Below, in pieces: positions 1-12,219 of a DNA stretch of 64,000 nucleotides. The translations under genes and the position numbers were made by a program. Each line of letters begins with the position of its first letter. The first letter of the stretch is position 1. The stretch comes from Solenopsis invicta. Lineage: Eukaryota; Arthropoda; Insecta; Hymenoptera; Formicidae. The stretch is taken from assembly GCF_016802725.1 (NCBI RefSeq), contig NC_052677.1, positions 18,439,829-18,503,828 on the forward strand, read 5' to 3'. The notes beneath the pieces were generated by a model. It saw only the letters and a list, made by a program, of their open reading frames with translations. It searched no databases and was not told where the DNA came from.

Positions 1-620
1 GCTTAAATGGTTTCAGAAATATTATTTCAGAATTTCTGAAAACCTAAGCTCGTTATTATTTATATATTTTTAACAAAACTTGAAGAGTTTTTAGTTTTTA
101 AAATATTGCGCGTGCATAAGAATTTGTCTAGTCACGACAGAATAACCGCCTCGGAAATACGTTTAGATACGCCAAACTGCGAAAACACGATTTTTTGGCA
201 TAACTGGCACGCGCTGCATCGCCGAAATACCAAAATTCGCGCGCGGTGTCTCGACGATGTCGCGATGCGCTGCGGCGGCTGGTAAATTCAGGTATTCGGC
301 GGCGCGGCGGGCGGTAAATATTTGTCGGTGAAATTCGATGACCTTTTGTATATAAAAAAAAGCGAGCAACTATTCGGCCGGGCTATGTGGTTCGATTCGT
401 TTGCGGCGCATTTTCAAATATTGCGAAACGCTCTCCTCCCCGCTCGACATTGTGATCGATGACTGCGCATCGAAGCGCAGTTCAATTTCGGCACCGCGAA
501 CTACGATTGGCCGGGTCTTAAACACCGCACCTCGAGAGATTAAGTGGAAAATGGAAATTGAGTAAAGAGGAAATATAATAAATAAAATTTTACTTTAGAT
601 TCGAAGCAATATCAAACATG
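1..620. other. non-coding, no gene seen
   Basis: AT-rich DNA (1-130) passes into a GC-rich, CpG-containing block (about 130-540). Near the left edge three TTCNGAA heptamers stand close together (12-18, 26-32, 34-40), giving a small imperfect palindrome. The spacing does not fit a canonical heat-shock element. The only open frame is a 68-codon stretch on the minus strand with no recognisable domain. Confidence 0.6.
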
Positions 621-1275
621 CTACGAGGGATATTTTTTAATTAACTTTTTTATAACATTGTACAAAATTCCTAGCTGCAATACAGAACCTTTTTGCGCAT
701 TTACCTGTTTCCCCACAATTGGTCGGAATTCCATTGTTAGTGAGAGTCAAGCAGCAAGCGTGTAAACATGTCGACTACGATCGAGTATCCCGCCAAGTGC
801 GAAATACGAATTCTGTTATTCGTTTTTTGCAGACCAAAGGGAATAATGCAGCTGAAATTTATCAAAGAATGTAACGTGTGTACTATAACGAATTCATGAG
901 TGACGGTGTGGTGCGTTCTTCAGATTTTCTTCCTCTGCCGGCCTCGTCGTGAATGTTGGTACGTCCTTTTCGAAATTGCCTATTAATTCGTGCACACGAC
1001 ACATTTTTCGATGAATTTCAGCTGCATTATTCCCTTCGGCCTACAAAAAGCAAATAACAGAACGCACTTCGCACTTCGCACTTGGCGAGAGACTCGATCG
1101 TAGTCGACACGTTTACACGCTCGCTACTTGACTCTCACTAACAATGAAATTCCGACCAATAGTGAGGAAACAAGTAACAGTGCTACGAAATTAACTGCGC
1201 AAGAACAGGTTTTGTATTGCAACTAGGAATTTCGTACAATGTTATCGGAGGTTAAATTAAAAATAGCCCTCGTAC
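621..1275. mobile_element. 655-bp foldback (long inverted repeat) element
   Basis: Two long arms are reverse complements: about 621-895 on the left and about 985-1,275 on the right, leaving roughly 90 bases between them. Outer ends match as CTACGAGGG on the left and CCCTCGTA on the right. Inside, blocks such as GTCGGAATTCCATTGTTAG and GGGAATAATGCAGCTGAAAT recur inverted on the other side with scattered substitutions. The left arm lacks about 16 bases present on the right. No open reading frame of note lies inside, so this looks like a non-autonomous foldback or MITE-type element. I see no clear target-site duplication, so the superfamily is not assigned. Confidence 0.85.
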
Positions 1276-4200
1276 TTTTGTCAACCAATGTTCTATGCAC
1301 GTCCTTTCTATTTTCTTTCTAAACGAAGCACGTTATTTCGGCTAAGCTGAGTACTGATAAATATATCGATACTCTATATACTCGCTAAAAATCGACATCC
1401 AATAAATAACAAAATAAACTTGTCAATGTTGCTTTATTTGTTTTTTTTCCCCGCGGCATTATTTTATTTATAAACGTGCTGTGATAGTCCTTATTTATCT
1501 CTGCACACAAGTGTAATCGATTGATCGCGAATTTCGAGGGGATTTGGAATAATGAGTACCGGCAGCTGTTATCATATATTTCAGTATTTATAACACTGGA
1601 AAAATAACGGGCCGGATTTGTTATAAAATGCCCTTTGTCACACGCGCACATTTCCGTCGCGTTCATCCGGTTTCGATGTCGCGTGAAAAAAAAAACAGAA
1701 ATTCCATTTCGCCTCTCTTATCAGAAGATAATACGTGCTGATGAAACGGGCGAGCGATTAAATAAGATTGCATTGACGCGCTTTCAATATATAGAATACA
1801 TTGAAATTTATTCGAGAGTGCGCGATGGATTTATATCGGTCCTTCGCATGATATGCGATGCTGCATCAATTATAAGTCCTAAATTAATTATTAATCCTTA
1901 TCGGTAAATGAGGGTTTAAACTATGCCGGTCGCTAACCACAGTCGCGTGCGGTTGTTTGCTCGGAAACATACGAATGAATGCAACGTAAATGCGATGCAC
2001 ATTTGTGAGCAGCGTCAGGGCAGGTGTACGAATGTATGCGGTGGGATAACGTACATTTCAGCGCAATGCGATGGTGTGTGGGCCGCATACGTTACCGCCG
2101 CCTCTGTGCAGATCATTCTGTAATAAATTGAAAAACGGTAACGTTAGTGGCGGTCGAATTGCTTCCGTCGCGTTGCGCGCCGTTGTTCGAAATTCTCGCT
2201 GCTTTATAAACTAAAAGCGTGCCGCGCTTCCATTGCCCGCTCTCGCACCGATAACATCATTACCGATCGCGCGCTCGTCACAGAGCCGGAACGTGTTTTT
2301 GTTCCGACCTCACGTCGGATAATGTTAATACATAATGCATCGCCAGCGTATATCTTCATTTACAAGCGAAATTAATCATTAATTCGGATTCAATAATCGT
2401 TCTCGTTTGTACGTCGAGAGGTGTCAAGTGCGCCCGGACGAACAATGCGCCGTACATTTATGCGCGGAGCGTCACGGGTTATATTGTACATGTCAAAAAT
2501 GGCTTTACCCCATTATGTCATAATGCCTTTTTAATATTCGATGAAATTGCAACGAAGTTATTAAATCAAAAGCGGTAATGAACATTAATAGTTATCACGC
2601 TGGAAAGCCCTGATGTTACGTCACGTTTCGTTTAAATCACCTCCACGCGAACGTATTTATCGCGCCCATCGTCAATTATTATGATTTTTATCCATCAGAT
2701 AAATAATTAGACCGTTCTCTGCCCTTCACAGTTTAAAATAACGCCGCGATTATGAGGTTAAGCGGTTACGCCGCGTACGCGAATTCCGGCTGACAGAGCC
2801 AAATTAAACATCTGCTTAGAGCAGCGTATCTTCTGACCGCGATACCTCGCCTATCGATTTTTCACCCTGAAAAGATTCTCATAATAACAAACCTAAATAC
2901 TATAATTACTCAATTTTGAAATTATTTTAATTAAATGTTTGGTTAATATAATTAAAATTAGTAATTATTATAAATATTATAATTTAATAATTTGTAAATT
3001 ATTAGTTTTGATTCTGTTTCCAGTCACGAACCGTTCTTGACTGGAATTATTTCACCAAATGAATGACTGAACTATGGATTCTTGCTTCTTTATTTATCAA
3101 TGCAGATCATGTTTTTATTAATATTAATACCGTGCAATGTTTAATTTCTGAGAAACAAGAGGGTGTCGCTTTAGTAAGACTGTGTATGCAGTATACTGGC
3201 GACTTTTCTTCCATTATCTAGGATCAATCGTTATTATTAAATTCTTTTTTTTCAATGCGCATCGTTGAAGGAAACAAAGAAGCGTTGAAGAACTACAGAA
3301 CATGAAAATAAAATTGACTTAATTTTTCAAACAAATTGAAAGAATTCATCGTCAAAGTTAAGATTAAAACACTGACGGACCTGGTAACGGACCTTCTAAC
3401 GAGATGCGGCCAAGAGAGTTGTGTTTGCCTCGGGCGACAGCGGATCTAGGAACCGGAGGTATCGTACGAAATATTCGCTATCATTTGGTCGGTGATGGCG
3501 ATAGTAGGTAGGTCACACGTGTTCCGAGTGCAACGAGCGCACGTGTCGCGAGTATTCCGGGGTCGAGAGAGCGTGCACGTAATAATTCGAAAAGTGGCGA
3601 TCGTCGTTGCCGTTACACTCGGGGCGCGTCGCCCGCGCGCCGCTCCGCGTGTAATTACAGCTTTGCAGTGGCGGCGGCGGTGTTTGTCGGCGAAATCGTT
3701 GAATCGTGCCGAAAGTTCCGCACCGCGAACGTAGCGTCGTGTTGCAGTCGCAGTGGAACACGAGCTCGGGAGTCCCGGCGAGAGTGCGGCTTGCAGTTTC
3801 AGGCGCGACAATGATTGCCCCTGCAACCGCTGCGCTTGCAGGCACATACAAGCAAAATTGCGTTTAATTGCGCTCGCGACCTGTGCAACGACTGTAGAAT
3901 GACGAATTATCGGCGCAACAGTCATAAATAAGCCACCCCCGGTGCGCGAGGGGAAAGTATACGAAAGTGACGCTGAGATATTCGCGTCATTTATCACGAA
4001 GAAACAGTTATTCGCCGCTTGAGGAATGCTCCAACATGTTTTCGCGTGGAATTATCGATATTTTTTTTTCTTCATAATGCATCTCGCAGATTTATAATAC
4101 GGTGATTCATGAAACTTTCCAAACTATCGATTCTACGAACTCATTTCCAAAGGCTGACGTTTAGCGTCCAATTCGATCTTTTTAGTTTAATAATTTAATT

Positions 4201-4985
4201 ATTAAAAATTAATAATATATGATGTGAACTTTTATGTTTTGCGACAAAATATTTTTAATTATATTTTACGAAGCAAACTCTCTTGTAAGACTTCGTAATA
4301 TTTTATTAGAAAACAATTAAAATTTTTTTCAGCTCCATTAAATCTGTTAAATCAAGAATGTTGTGAGATTTGTCAAATTTCCATTATCTAATCTAAATTT
4401 GTCTGAGAAAATTAATGGGGCAACAAGATAATTTTATTCTATGTTAACAAATTTTTTATTTAAGTATAAAATATTCCCTTTTCAACAATACTTATGATTG
4501 TTAATATAACAATTTTATTTTATGATACATAAAAGAGTGACAGCATTGAATTCAAAAATTTTTCTGTAGGTGTATCATTTTGGAAACATCTGCAAAACAA
4601 AAATAAGGTTATTTCGAATAATCGATTTATGGAAAATTTGCGATTATAAATTCGTCAGAGACTATATTATTGAAAATCTAACGCAATACGGGCTGACCAT
4701 TTGCATATTCGTATCGTTATGAGGCAGAACATCGCTTGCAGATGAGTTATTTCGTTGCATATTGGAAAGTAAAACAGATGACATTATCGCACAGCAATCG
4801 TAATAACTCGCAACAGCGATTATGAGAAGTGCAATCAGGTTCGGGACAAGCAGGGACTTCATGCGTTTTAATTATAACGCGCGAAGAAAGAACTGTGAAT
4901 CAGATGTATGATATACGTAATCATTATGTGACGTGTCGTGTGGCGTATCATGTGATACAGCGAAAACAATTTTCATCCTCTTGCA
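1276..4985. other. non-coding stretch, no gene recognised
   Basis: Mixed composition: an AT-rich part around 2,880-3,010, a CpG-rich block at 3,420-3,960, then AT-rich again at 4,040-4,660. The GC-rich block is open on both strands (183 codons minus, 80 codons plus). The minus frame starts with GTG rather than ATG and has an arginine/threonine-rich composition typical of random GC-rich translation. No domain, splice-bounded exon or RNA gene is visible. Confidence 0.55.
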
Positions 4986-5108
4986 CACGGAAGAACGATT
5001 TTGCTAAAACGTCTAAAAATTTAGTTGGATATATATCTGAAAATAATTTTGTCACAGCATCTAAATGATGTAGGATGCTCAAACTTATTACTAGAATATA
5101 CTACAGTC
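4986..5108 (+). mobile_element. fragment of the CACGGAAA-end MITE family
   Basis: From CACACGGAAGAACG onward this sequence follows, with substitutions, the left end of the element at 38,779 and the reverse complement of the right end of the one at 53,797. Shared landmarks in order are a T/A-rich tract, TCTAAAAATTT, a TTAGTTGGATA-like block, an ATCTGAAAATAA-like block and a GATGTAGGATG-like block. Similarity fades near 5,110 and no matching second end follows, so it is a truncated copy. Confidence 0.6.
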
Positions 5109-8100
5109 ACCATAGAACTCATATTGTAAAGATAATTGTGTAATCAATTAGCGATATGGATAATTGAACGACTTTTTTTAATTTAATGGTTTTTTTATAG
5201 AATAATTTTTGTTTTATAAAAAAGATGATTAAAATTCGGTGAAAAAGTGATGAAAATTGTCACACTATTTTTTGAGTAACGTTAATGAATTACTTTTTCA
5301 ATTGAGTAACGAATAATTGTAACAAGTTACTTGTTAAAGGTTTTTCAAATGAAAAATGAAGAATAATATAATAGCATCACTTATAAATTAATATTCGAAA
5401 TATTTTGTTCAATGTAATCAGGTCACACCGTGTTTCATTTTTTTTTTTTTTTTGCTGCTCTGACCGACTGCCTATCTCGATCACTTTTAAAGCCGCCAGT
5501 GCGAGAATGGGTGACGCTAATTGAGACGAAGCATCACGCGGGACGCCTCGTGGTACGTGCATTAATAAATCATACGCGAAAAAAAACGTAAACGTGCGGA
5601 CGCGAATCGATAAACGCGAACTCGACGTCATGGAGAAACGGTTTAATCCGCAAAATCAGAAATTGAGACGATCCCCCGAGCACGGCGGACTCGCGCGTCG
5701 CGCCGCCCAGCGGAATAATCTTATTAAATAAGTATTCGAACTTGTCGAAAATCCAATAATAAGCCGCGGGAGAAACAGCTCCCGCGCAAACGTAACCGAC
5801 GGGCCGTAAGATCGTGCCGTATTCTCCGCAATTTCTAGGCAATTTCCGCGCGGAATGCTCCGTTGCGCAATTACCTGACAGTACAATGAATATTATTAGG
5901 ATTTTCACATGAGCTACACACTTTTACAGCGTATCGAGCGCATTCGAAGCTGAGAATATTCTTCCTTTTGTACTAATTATTTTTTATATGCATAATAAAT
6001 TTAATTAAGTCGGTTTACACTGTTTAAATAATATTTACCACGCTGTGTAAATATTAACCCTTCGATTGTTAAGTGGAGCAAATCATTTGCTCCATAAATG
6101 AATACCAAATGAGTACCAAAATTATAATAATTGTTTTGTTATTATAATTACAGTTTTAAAGATTCCATATCGATATCTAATAAAAATAAAAATGCGTTTT
6201 TCAATCTCAAATTAACTTTTAGTACTCGTGAAAATAGAATAATTATCAATTAAAGCATATATGAAAGCAATCATAAGCCAAATGTACGTTGAGCTTTGGT
6301 CAAAGATTAACAGCTCAAGATTAATAGCTTACGCATAATATGAAAATGGTATCCTTATTTATAGGGTCTTATCTTACCAAAAAGCAATCAAAAGGCAAAA
6401 CGGTTGAAACAAACAATAACGATTTCGTCGTTGGAAATTCTATAAATTCCGCTTCTTATTTTACTTTAGTCGAGATAAAGAACGTGAAATGAGACCCGCA
6501 AAGTGAACCCCGGCACGGAATCTAAATGCGAACGATACGCGTGTGCCATGAGCAAATTGTGGAAGTAAAGGCTTTATCATTCTTGTATACTGGTCTCTGG
6601 TCTTGCCACAAAAGAAATCCGCCAGCGCCGCGATATAACGAAATTTACTTCCAACTCGATTAACTTTTAATTTAACAGTCAGATATACATGCAATAAAAC
6701 GCGTGCTTTAAGACAGGCGAGTATACACGGGATCTTCTTTCAGAAGAGTATTGTAGCTCGAAGGAACAAGTTTCGCGAGGTCAATTTTTCCGTAGTAAAA
6801 TTTCAACTTTCGCTCGTACGAGCGTCTAATGTGCTCCGCCAACAATACGTTCGAGGCTTCATCTTCTCGTCTTGGATCAATATATCCGGATACGGAGCCG
6901 GCGGCATGTCGATGAGGTACGAATGCTCGAACGTGCGCAAGCGATGGTTACGCTGCGACTCGGCTCGCATAGTTGAGAACCTAATCACGGATTTCCTAGA
7001 CAGTCGTAAAATCCTTATTAGGTATTCGGCCCGGTCCTGTGCCGTAATCCACGGCGGAACTATAATATCGTGCTAATATTATGCATGGTGAATCGCGCAA
7101 CTCGATATTCGCATGCCACACGTATTACACCGACGCGGCGCGGCGCAGCGCGCGCTCTTGTCCGGCCATAAATAAGGAGCGAAGTAGTATTAGCCAGTAA
7201 TAAGCTCCTCGAGTTTTACGAGAGAGAGAGCGAGGATACACTCGCCGAATAAACCGATTCGAAATAGCTAATTCATTTACGCGAGATTTATACGCAGCGT
7301 TCCGTGAGCCTCGCATGGTTCAGCACGACGTCTATATTATAGAGACATACATACATATTTCGCTGAATAAATAGTACCTCCACCGTATAATTTGCGGCAC
7401 GTACATTGCATAGATCGGAGAGAATAATTTTTTTTTTCTCGGGACATGCCAGCGCGAATTTGTTTTCATACCCTTGTAAATGGGCGTCAGTCGCGATATC
7501 GACCGATTGACTAATTGCAAGGAGCTTTTCCAGAACGCGGTTTATAGAAATGCGATAATCACGAGGAGCACGAAAATTTCGTCCATAAAATGCGTGCTGG
7601 ATATAATTGGATGTCCAGAAAAATGGCAACGTTACCTGAAATATTTTGTAGAAAGCTCTTTCGAGACCCTGAGGCAGAGGTATTAGGATTTCGTGAAATA
7701 CGTCAAACGAACTTCGCGTGATATTCTCGCGTGACATTCGTTATTATTGTATATCGATTATCAGCTATAATATCTGTCTCGCCGATTACTACGCGTACTA
7801 ATTAATTAAATCAAGATTTTATAAAGTTTGAAAATTATGTAGCGATGCCACAGAACTTGCTTCATAAATCGTTACGAAGCCGAAGAGATGCTTAATCTAT
7901 TATCATTTTTATGTAATTATCTTGCCAACTTAATTAAAAAATTCCAGATATTACAATTAACCTATACTTTGTTAAATCTCATTCTAATTATGTATCATAC
8001 ATCATTCTTTCACTGTTTCGTCTTACTGCATCTGCAATCAAAAGATTATTTGCTCTGTGTGTACATAAAAGCAAAGTATAATTTTTTGTTTATATATCAA

Positions 8101-8609
8101 ACATTAATTGGAATAATAGAGATGCGCTTATCGTAGGAATCAAAATTATTAAATTTATTAGAAATTTAATTTTTGTAATATTACGTTTCTGGATTCTTCT
8201 TTAAAAAAGTTGTGTTTTAAGTCTGGCAAAAGTATGCGACGCGCAGTTTAGAGAATTTTGTACATGTTTCTAAATTCACCTAGAAAATTATTAAATACTA
8301 AGATTTGCTTTCGGTGTAGTCTTTCTCGTTATTGAAATGTGTTGATACACTTTCCGGTTATATCAAACAATGATTGTTGAATTAAATATACTAGTTTTAA
8401 TTTGATACTAATGTTCCATGTTGAACGTAGAATACTGTACTCTCCGCAGCATTTTTGGTTCCGGGCAGCTGGTTAAAATAATTCTTCGGGGAATTTAATT
8501 TTCAAGACACGCAAGACATCTCCACTCATCCATCTAGAGCTATCTATCCGCTCGACCCCATCCGAAGTTCAGCCCTCGTATATGCGCATTTCCGCCCTTC
8601 GTACCGTAT
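5109..8609. other. non-coding stretch, no gene recognised
   Basis: Mostly AT-rich DNA. Around 5,270-5,330 a GAGTAACG/GTTACTTG motif recurs in degenerate form. A run of T lies at 5,437-5,452. A 149-codon ATG-started frame on the minus strand (7,288-7,737) overlaps a 68-codon frame on the other strand (7,480-7,686). Neither shows a recognisable domain, so I do not call either a gene. The stretch ends at the GC-rich promoter-like block near 8,600. Confidence 0.5.
6054..6094. repeat. TTAACCCTT motif next to a 21-nt palindrome
   Basis: TTAACCCTTCGATTG at 6,054 is followed by a palindrome at 6,074-6,094, in which TGGAGCAAAT and its reverse complement are separated by one base. TTAA followed by CCCTT resembles the end of piggyBac-type elements, but I find no opposite end ending in GGGTTAA nearby. 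A decayed transposon end is possible and unproven. Confidence 0.35.
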
Positions 8610-8900
8610 GGCCTTTAGTTCGGGGCGAACGTATTAAGCGGCGAATTCTTGGCGACGTTCCGGGGGTTGCACGGCGCGGCGGCGGCAGTATTTTCCCTCG
8701 CCAGAGCGACGAGTACCTGTCCGCTCTCTGGCTCTGCTCTGCCGCCGGAGCTCGACGTGGGACGTCGTTCCGTAGGACCTGCGCGCTCCGCCACCGGCCT
8801 GGCGGTTCAGTCGCTTCTACCGAGCGGCACTCACGTTCCGTGTCCGGACCGCACGCGCCTTTGCCGCGCGCGCGACTATCCTCTCTCTCTCTCTCCCTTT
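8610..8900 (+). promoter_or_regulatory. candidate CpG-rich promoter
   Basis: A GC- and CpG-rich tract leads into an ATG-free leader. TCAGTC at 8,807-8,812 matches the arthropod initiator, which would put the start base at 8,809. No TATA box lies 25-35 bases upstream. A pure CT tract (GAGAG on the other strand) covers about 8,880-8,896, the type of sequence bound by GAGA factor in insects. I see no well-placed downstream promoter element, so the exact start site is open. The call rests mainly on the splice donor further right. Confidence 0.45.
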
Positions 8901-9214
8901 CGCTCTCGTTCTCCCGACGACCGCAGCATCTCGCTGCGCCCGAGAGAGCTTCCGGATCAATCGCGCGGATTCTCCGCGCGGGCTGAATCGTCCGAGAGCC
9001 GAGAGATAACTCGTCGAATCGGCGAGATTTTTCGAACGCGAGGCTCGTTTTCGCAACGAGCGAGACGCGGCCGGCTAACAGTGTTGTGAGGACCACCGGC
9101 GTGTTTGACAAGTGTGATCAGTGAGCAGAGATTCTCCAGTTTTCAATTAGTGCTACTGGGTGCGCGAAGAGGAGCGCGAAGAGGAGCGCGATCTTCGTAA
9201 GCGCGGGGCGACAG
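8809..9214 (+). other. candidate 5' non-coding first exon
   Basis: This tract contains no ATG on the + strand; the nearest upstream ATG is near 8,608, although a random sequence this long would be expected to hold several. It ends in GGGGCGACAG directly before GTGAGT, a full-consensus insect splice donor. Before the donor a 15-base unit (GCGCGAAGAGGA-type) is repeated about two and a half times at 9,158-9,190. An ATG-free GC-rich leader ending in a strong donor is typical of a 5' UTR exon of a gene with a long first intron. The gene cannot be named because no coding exon is recognised to the right. The left boundary is inferred from the initiator motif only. Open frames here on both strands are by-products of GC content. 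Confidence 0.5.
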
Positions 9215-9220
9215 GTGAGT
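9212..9220 (+). other. consensus splice donor CAG|GTGAGT
   Basis: CAG at 9,212-9,214 is followed by GTGAGT at 9,215-9,220, pairing perfectly with the 5' end of U1 snRNA. It directly follows the ATG-free GC-rich leader and is the best splice signal I found in the window. Confidence 0.55.
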
Positions 9221-10860
9221 CTTCTGTCTCTTTCTCTCGCGTAGCCATCCGGTCCAAGTCTGTCCCCTTGCTTTTACGATTTTAACAACTTTGATCGTGA
9301 AACAAACGCACGTCGTAATATAGTACGACGGTAAATCCCCGGGCGCTAGGAAATACGTATGCGGTAAGGAGCGATACCGCGCCGCGCGACATTGAGAAAG
9401 TACCGCTCTCCACGGCGCTGTCCACGTTGACATAAACGAGCGGACTAACTCGATGGATCACGTGTGTATCGCGCGTCATTCCTCGGTAGATCGCTTTTAG
9501 GGGGAGGGGGGGGGGAGCGCGAACAACTTTATGCGTCAACATATATAGACTTTGTCATGGACGTGACAAGTGAAGGCGAAGAGAAGATTTACTCTCCTCC
9601 CTTTGTACGATCCGTTGACTCTTGAGATATATTACATGATTATGCAGAAAGTTTGGCGTGTATCGTGGGCGTTCAGATTGTCGGTCTAATTACAAAGATT
9701 GCTTATCTCTTTGGAAGATCGCATACGTCGCGGAGGTAGAATTAATTTAGTTAATTACATGGCGCGCGCGGTAGCTATATAAGCCTGGCATTCGAGCGCA
9801 GATCGCGGCTGGATGATAAGCGTGATCGCAGCAGTAATGTCAAAAAGCGATTCCAAGTGGGCAAAGTCAATATGTGCCGTCCTCCTTTCGCGGTTGATGA
9901 ACGTGATACGTCACAATCGATCATGGCGCGTCGCGACAACGTCGTCAAAACGGAAATGCCTTTCTTTCTCTGCCGCTTAGCGCTCGAGTTACGAGTATGC
10001 GGCTATGGGTCGCGCGCGTAGCAGGAACGCATTCAGCTAAACAGCGAACTCGAGGGATTAAACCCAAGACCGTTTAGCGTCTCATAATTAATCGCGTCAC
10101 CGACAATTCATACGCTAATGACTAGTAAGAATTAACGTGCGCCCGCGAGCACATGCACATGTCGTTGTATGATGTACTTGTAATTATTGCGCTACCGCCT
10201 TCCTCCCTTTGGGATCGTGCGAGCTTAAAGCCGCGGGACGCGCGTCATACATTATTCTCGATCTTCGTTCACCGACGAGAGTAGGTGGTTTTAACCATTC
10301 CAGCCTTAGTTATGGCAGATCCGGGGTCGTCTATTAATAAGGAGAGAGATCTCCGGGCCGCTTTTGTTATCAAGCATCATGTCACAGTATGAATTGCGGC
10401 AGTTCGGCTCTGAGCCGTTCAAGCGGCCGTAGCAGCCACCCTAATGAATGGCCGATAGTTAGGTGCTTGCGGAAACATCAGCGCGTTTCATTTCAACTCC
10501 CTCCCGAGATGTCATCGCGTTTCTTGCATAAATTAATAGTCTCTCTTTCTCTCTTCCTCTGTGAATTGATAACTTTCAAATAATATTATCCCAAATTAAA
10601 AAAGATTTTGGAATTGTAAATGAAGTAAAATATTATTATGCTGTATTCTAATCTTATCAAATATTGTTACTTCTCTTTATAAACATTAAAAAAAAATTTA
10701 TCTTTCAATTTTAAGATAGAAGATCAATTTAGAATAATTTTAGAGAATTTTTTTTATATGTGAACGATTTCAAACAGAGGAAGAAGTTGATCTAATATAA
10801 AATTATAGGATTTATAAATTAATAAAATAAAATAATGTAAAAATATTACGATCATATCAG
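9221..10860 (+). other. putative start of a long first intron
   Basis: This follows the candidate donor. It holds a G-rich tract at 9,500-9,515 (five Gs, an A, then about ten Gs) and TATATAAG at 9,776-9,783, which has no convincing initiator at the expected distance. A 64-codon frame at 10,389-10,583 is not recognisable. From about 10,580 the DNA becomes very AT-rich. No coding exon is supported. Confidence 0.4.
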
Positions 10861-10974
10861 GAGATGTTTTAAACTTTACGCAAGAGTTCTGACGTATCAG
10901 TTGAGTGGGTACACAGTTCCATTTATGTAAAATACATTTTCATTAAACTTTTCTATTTACACAAATTCAAATAT
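10861..10974 (+). repeat. dispersed direct repeat, copy 1
   Basis: About 110 bases run from AGATGTTTTAAAC through TTCTGACGTATCAG and GTTCCATTTATGTAA to CATTAAACTTTTCTATTTA. The same series recurs in the same order and orientation at about 12,220-12,350. The pair lies about 1.37 kb apart and could be a duplication or two ends of one element. Confidence 0.7.
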
Positions 10975-12219
10975 GTATGTATAAACGTATACGCAAAACA
11001 GATTGTTGAAAATCTAATAATCGGGGTGCTAGTTCGTTAACAACGGGGAGTTTCAGCAGATTAGCCACTTGATAATTAAGAGCACATGTTTTGCAAAATT
11101 ACAAGACAGCCGATTGGTCGAGCAAGTTAATTAACGCGTAGGATGAACGCATTCATCAGGGATACATATCCAGCTCGAAAATCATCACTCTCAGCAATGG
11201 AACATGAAGGCTTCATCCTAATTACATTACGGCTGACTAACTGCAAATACGTTCTAAATTCAGAATTTTGGATCGTCGTACGCATTAGTGTCCGATTGAA
11301 ATTGCTATCGTAAAAGACACGATAATTCTCATTTTACTTTAATTGTTACTGCGTACTTCAAAACATTGCACCAAAGTTAGTTGCAATATGTGTATTGTAT
11401 AATTAAATGCAATATATATATATATATATATATATACACGTATAATTTGATAAACGTCGCTTTGAATTGTTGATTTGGCTTTGTCGTTATCAAAAGAGAC
11501 TGCTGTTATATTATTATGAATATTTTGTTATACCATTATTATAATATTATTATTATTATTTTGTGATATTGTTAATGGAATGAGCGTGAGTTCCGAACAA
11601 AGCTATATTGATTAAATAATATTTCGGATTTTAACATACAGAAATCTCTGGAATTGAAATGCAAATCGTGGAATGTATGAATAACTTGAAAGAAATATCC
11701 TTCTTTCCGAAAACTGTTCACCTTAATGCGGAGAGATCATTATGGGGTTAACAATCGATCTTCTAGGATCGACGAATGCCAGTTTAAAATTCAAATGCCT
11801 GTTCAATGGATTGCAGTTACCTGCGACGACTGTAACGGTGTAACATCAGCATTGGGATAAAAGAATGTAAATGAGAATTATAATACATTTAGATACGAAA
11901 AGTAAGAACAAGGAGCACATTATTGAACCTTTTATATTTCAACAAAGAGCATTCTTATTTTAATCCAGTATCATTTGACATTTAAACTAATATCTTTTGG
12001 ATAATATATAGTACACTTCATTTACACGTATATAAAAGTCCAGGAGATCCAAGAATAATAATCATATGGAATTTATATATAATTTAAGAAGTTCCGCAAG
12101 TTCTAAGAAAAGAGAAAAAGAACGAGAGAGGCACATATATATATTATATATATATATATATATAAACATTTAAATAAAATAGAAGAAAATGAAAACAGAC
12201 TATTGATTAAATGGAAAAA
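10975..12219. other. AT-rich DNA between the direct repeats
   Basis: Contains a TA dinucleotide tract at 11,412-11,436, a TTA-rich tract near 11,537-11,563 and an interrupted TA tract at 12,135-12,164. No open reading frame longer than the reporting limit and no recognisable element core, so if the flanking repeats bound an element its coding part is gone. Confidence 0.5.

Noticed and set aside
3446..3997. 183-codon minus-strand open frame in a GC-rich block
   Set aside because: It opens with GTG rather than ATG, is overlapped by an open frame on the plus strand and another minus frame, and its Arg/Thr/Ala-rich composition carries no domain.
6054..6094. piggyBac-type terminal sequence TTAACCCTT
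   Set aside because: Kept only as a motif: no opposite inverted end or second TTAA-bounded terminus is found nearby.
7288..7737. 149-codon ATG-started minus frame opposite a 68-codon plus frame
   Set aside because: I looked for transposase or receptor motifs and found none that I could defend. The length is not exceptional for this composition.
8569..9111. 180-codon minus-strand frame and two plus-strand frames of 134 and 146 codons
   Set aside because: All lie in the same CpG-rich tract. The minus frame starts with TTG, and the plus frames end before the splice donor. They are side effects of GC content over the candidate leader.
9776..9783. TATATAAG as a TATA box
   Set aside because: No convincing initiator 25-32 bases downstream and no leader-like sequence after it; likely a chance match in AT-containing DNA.
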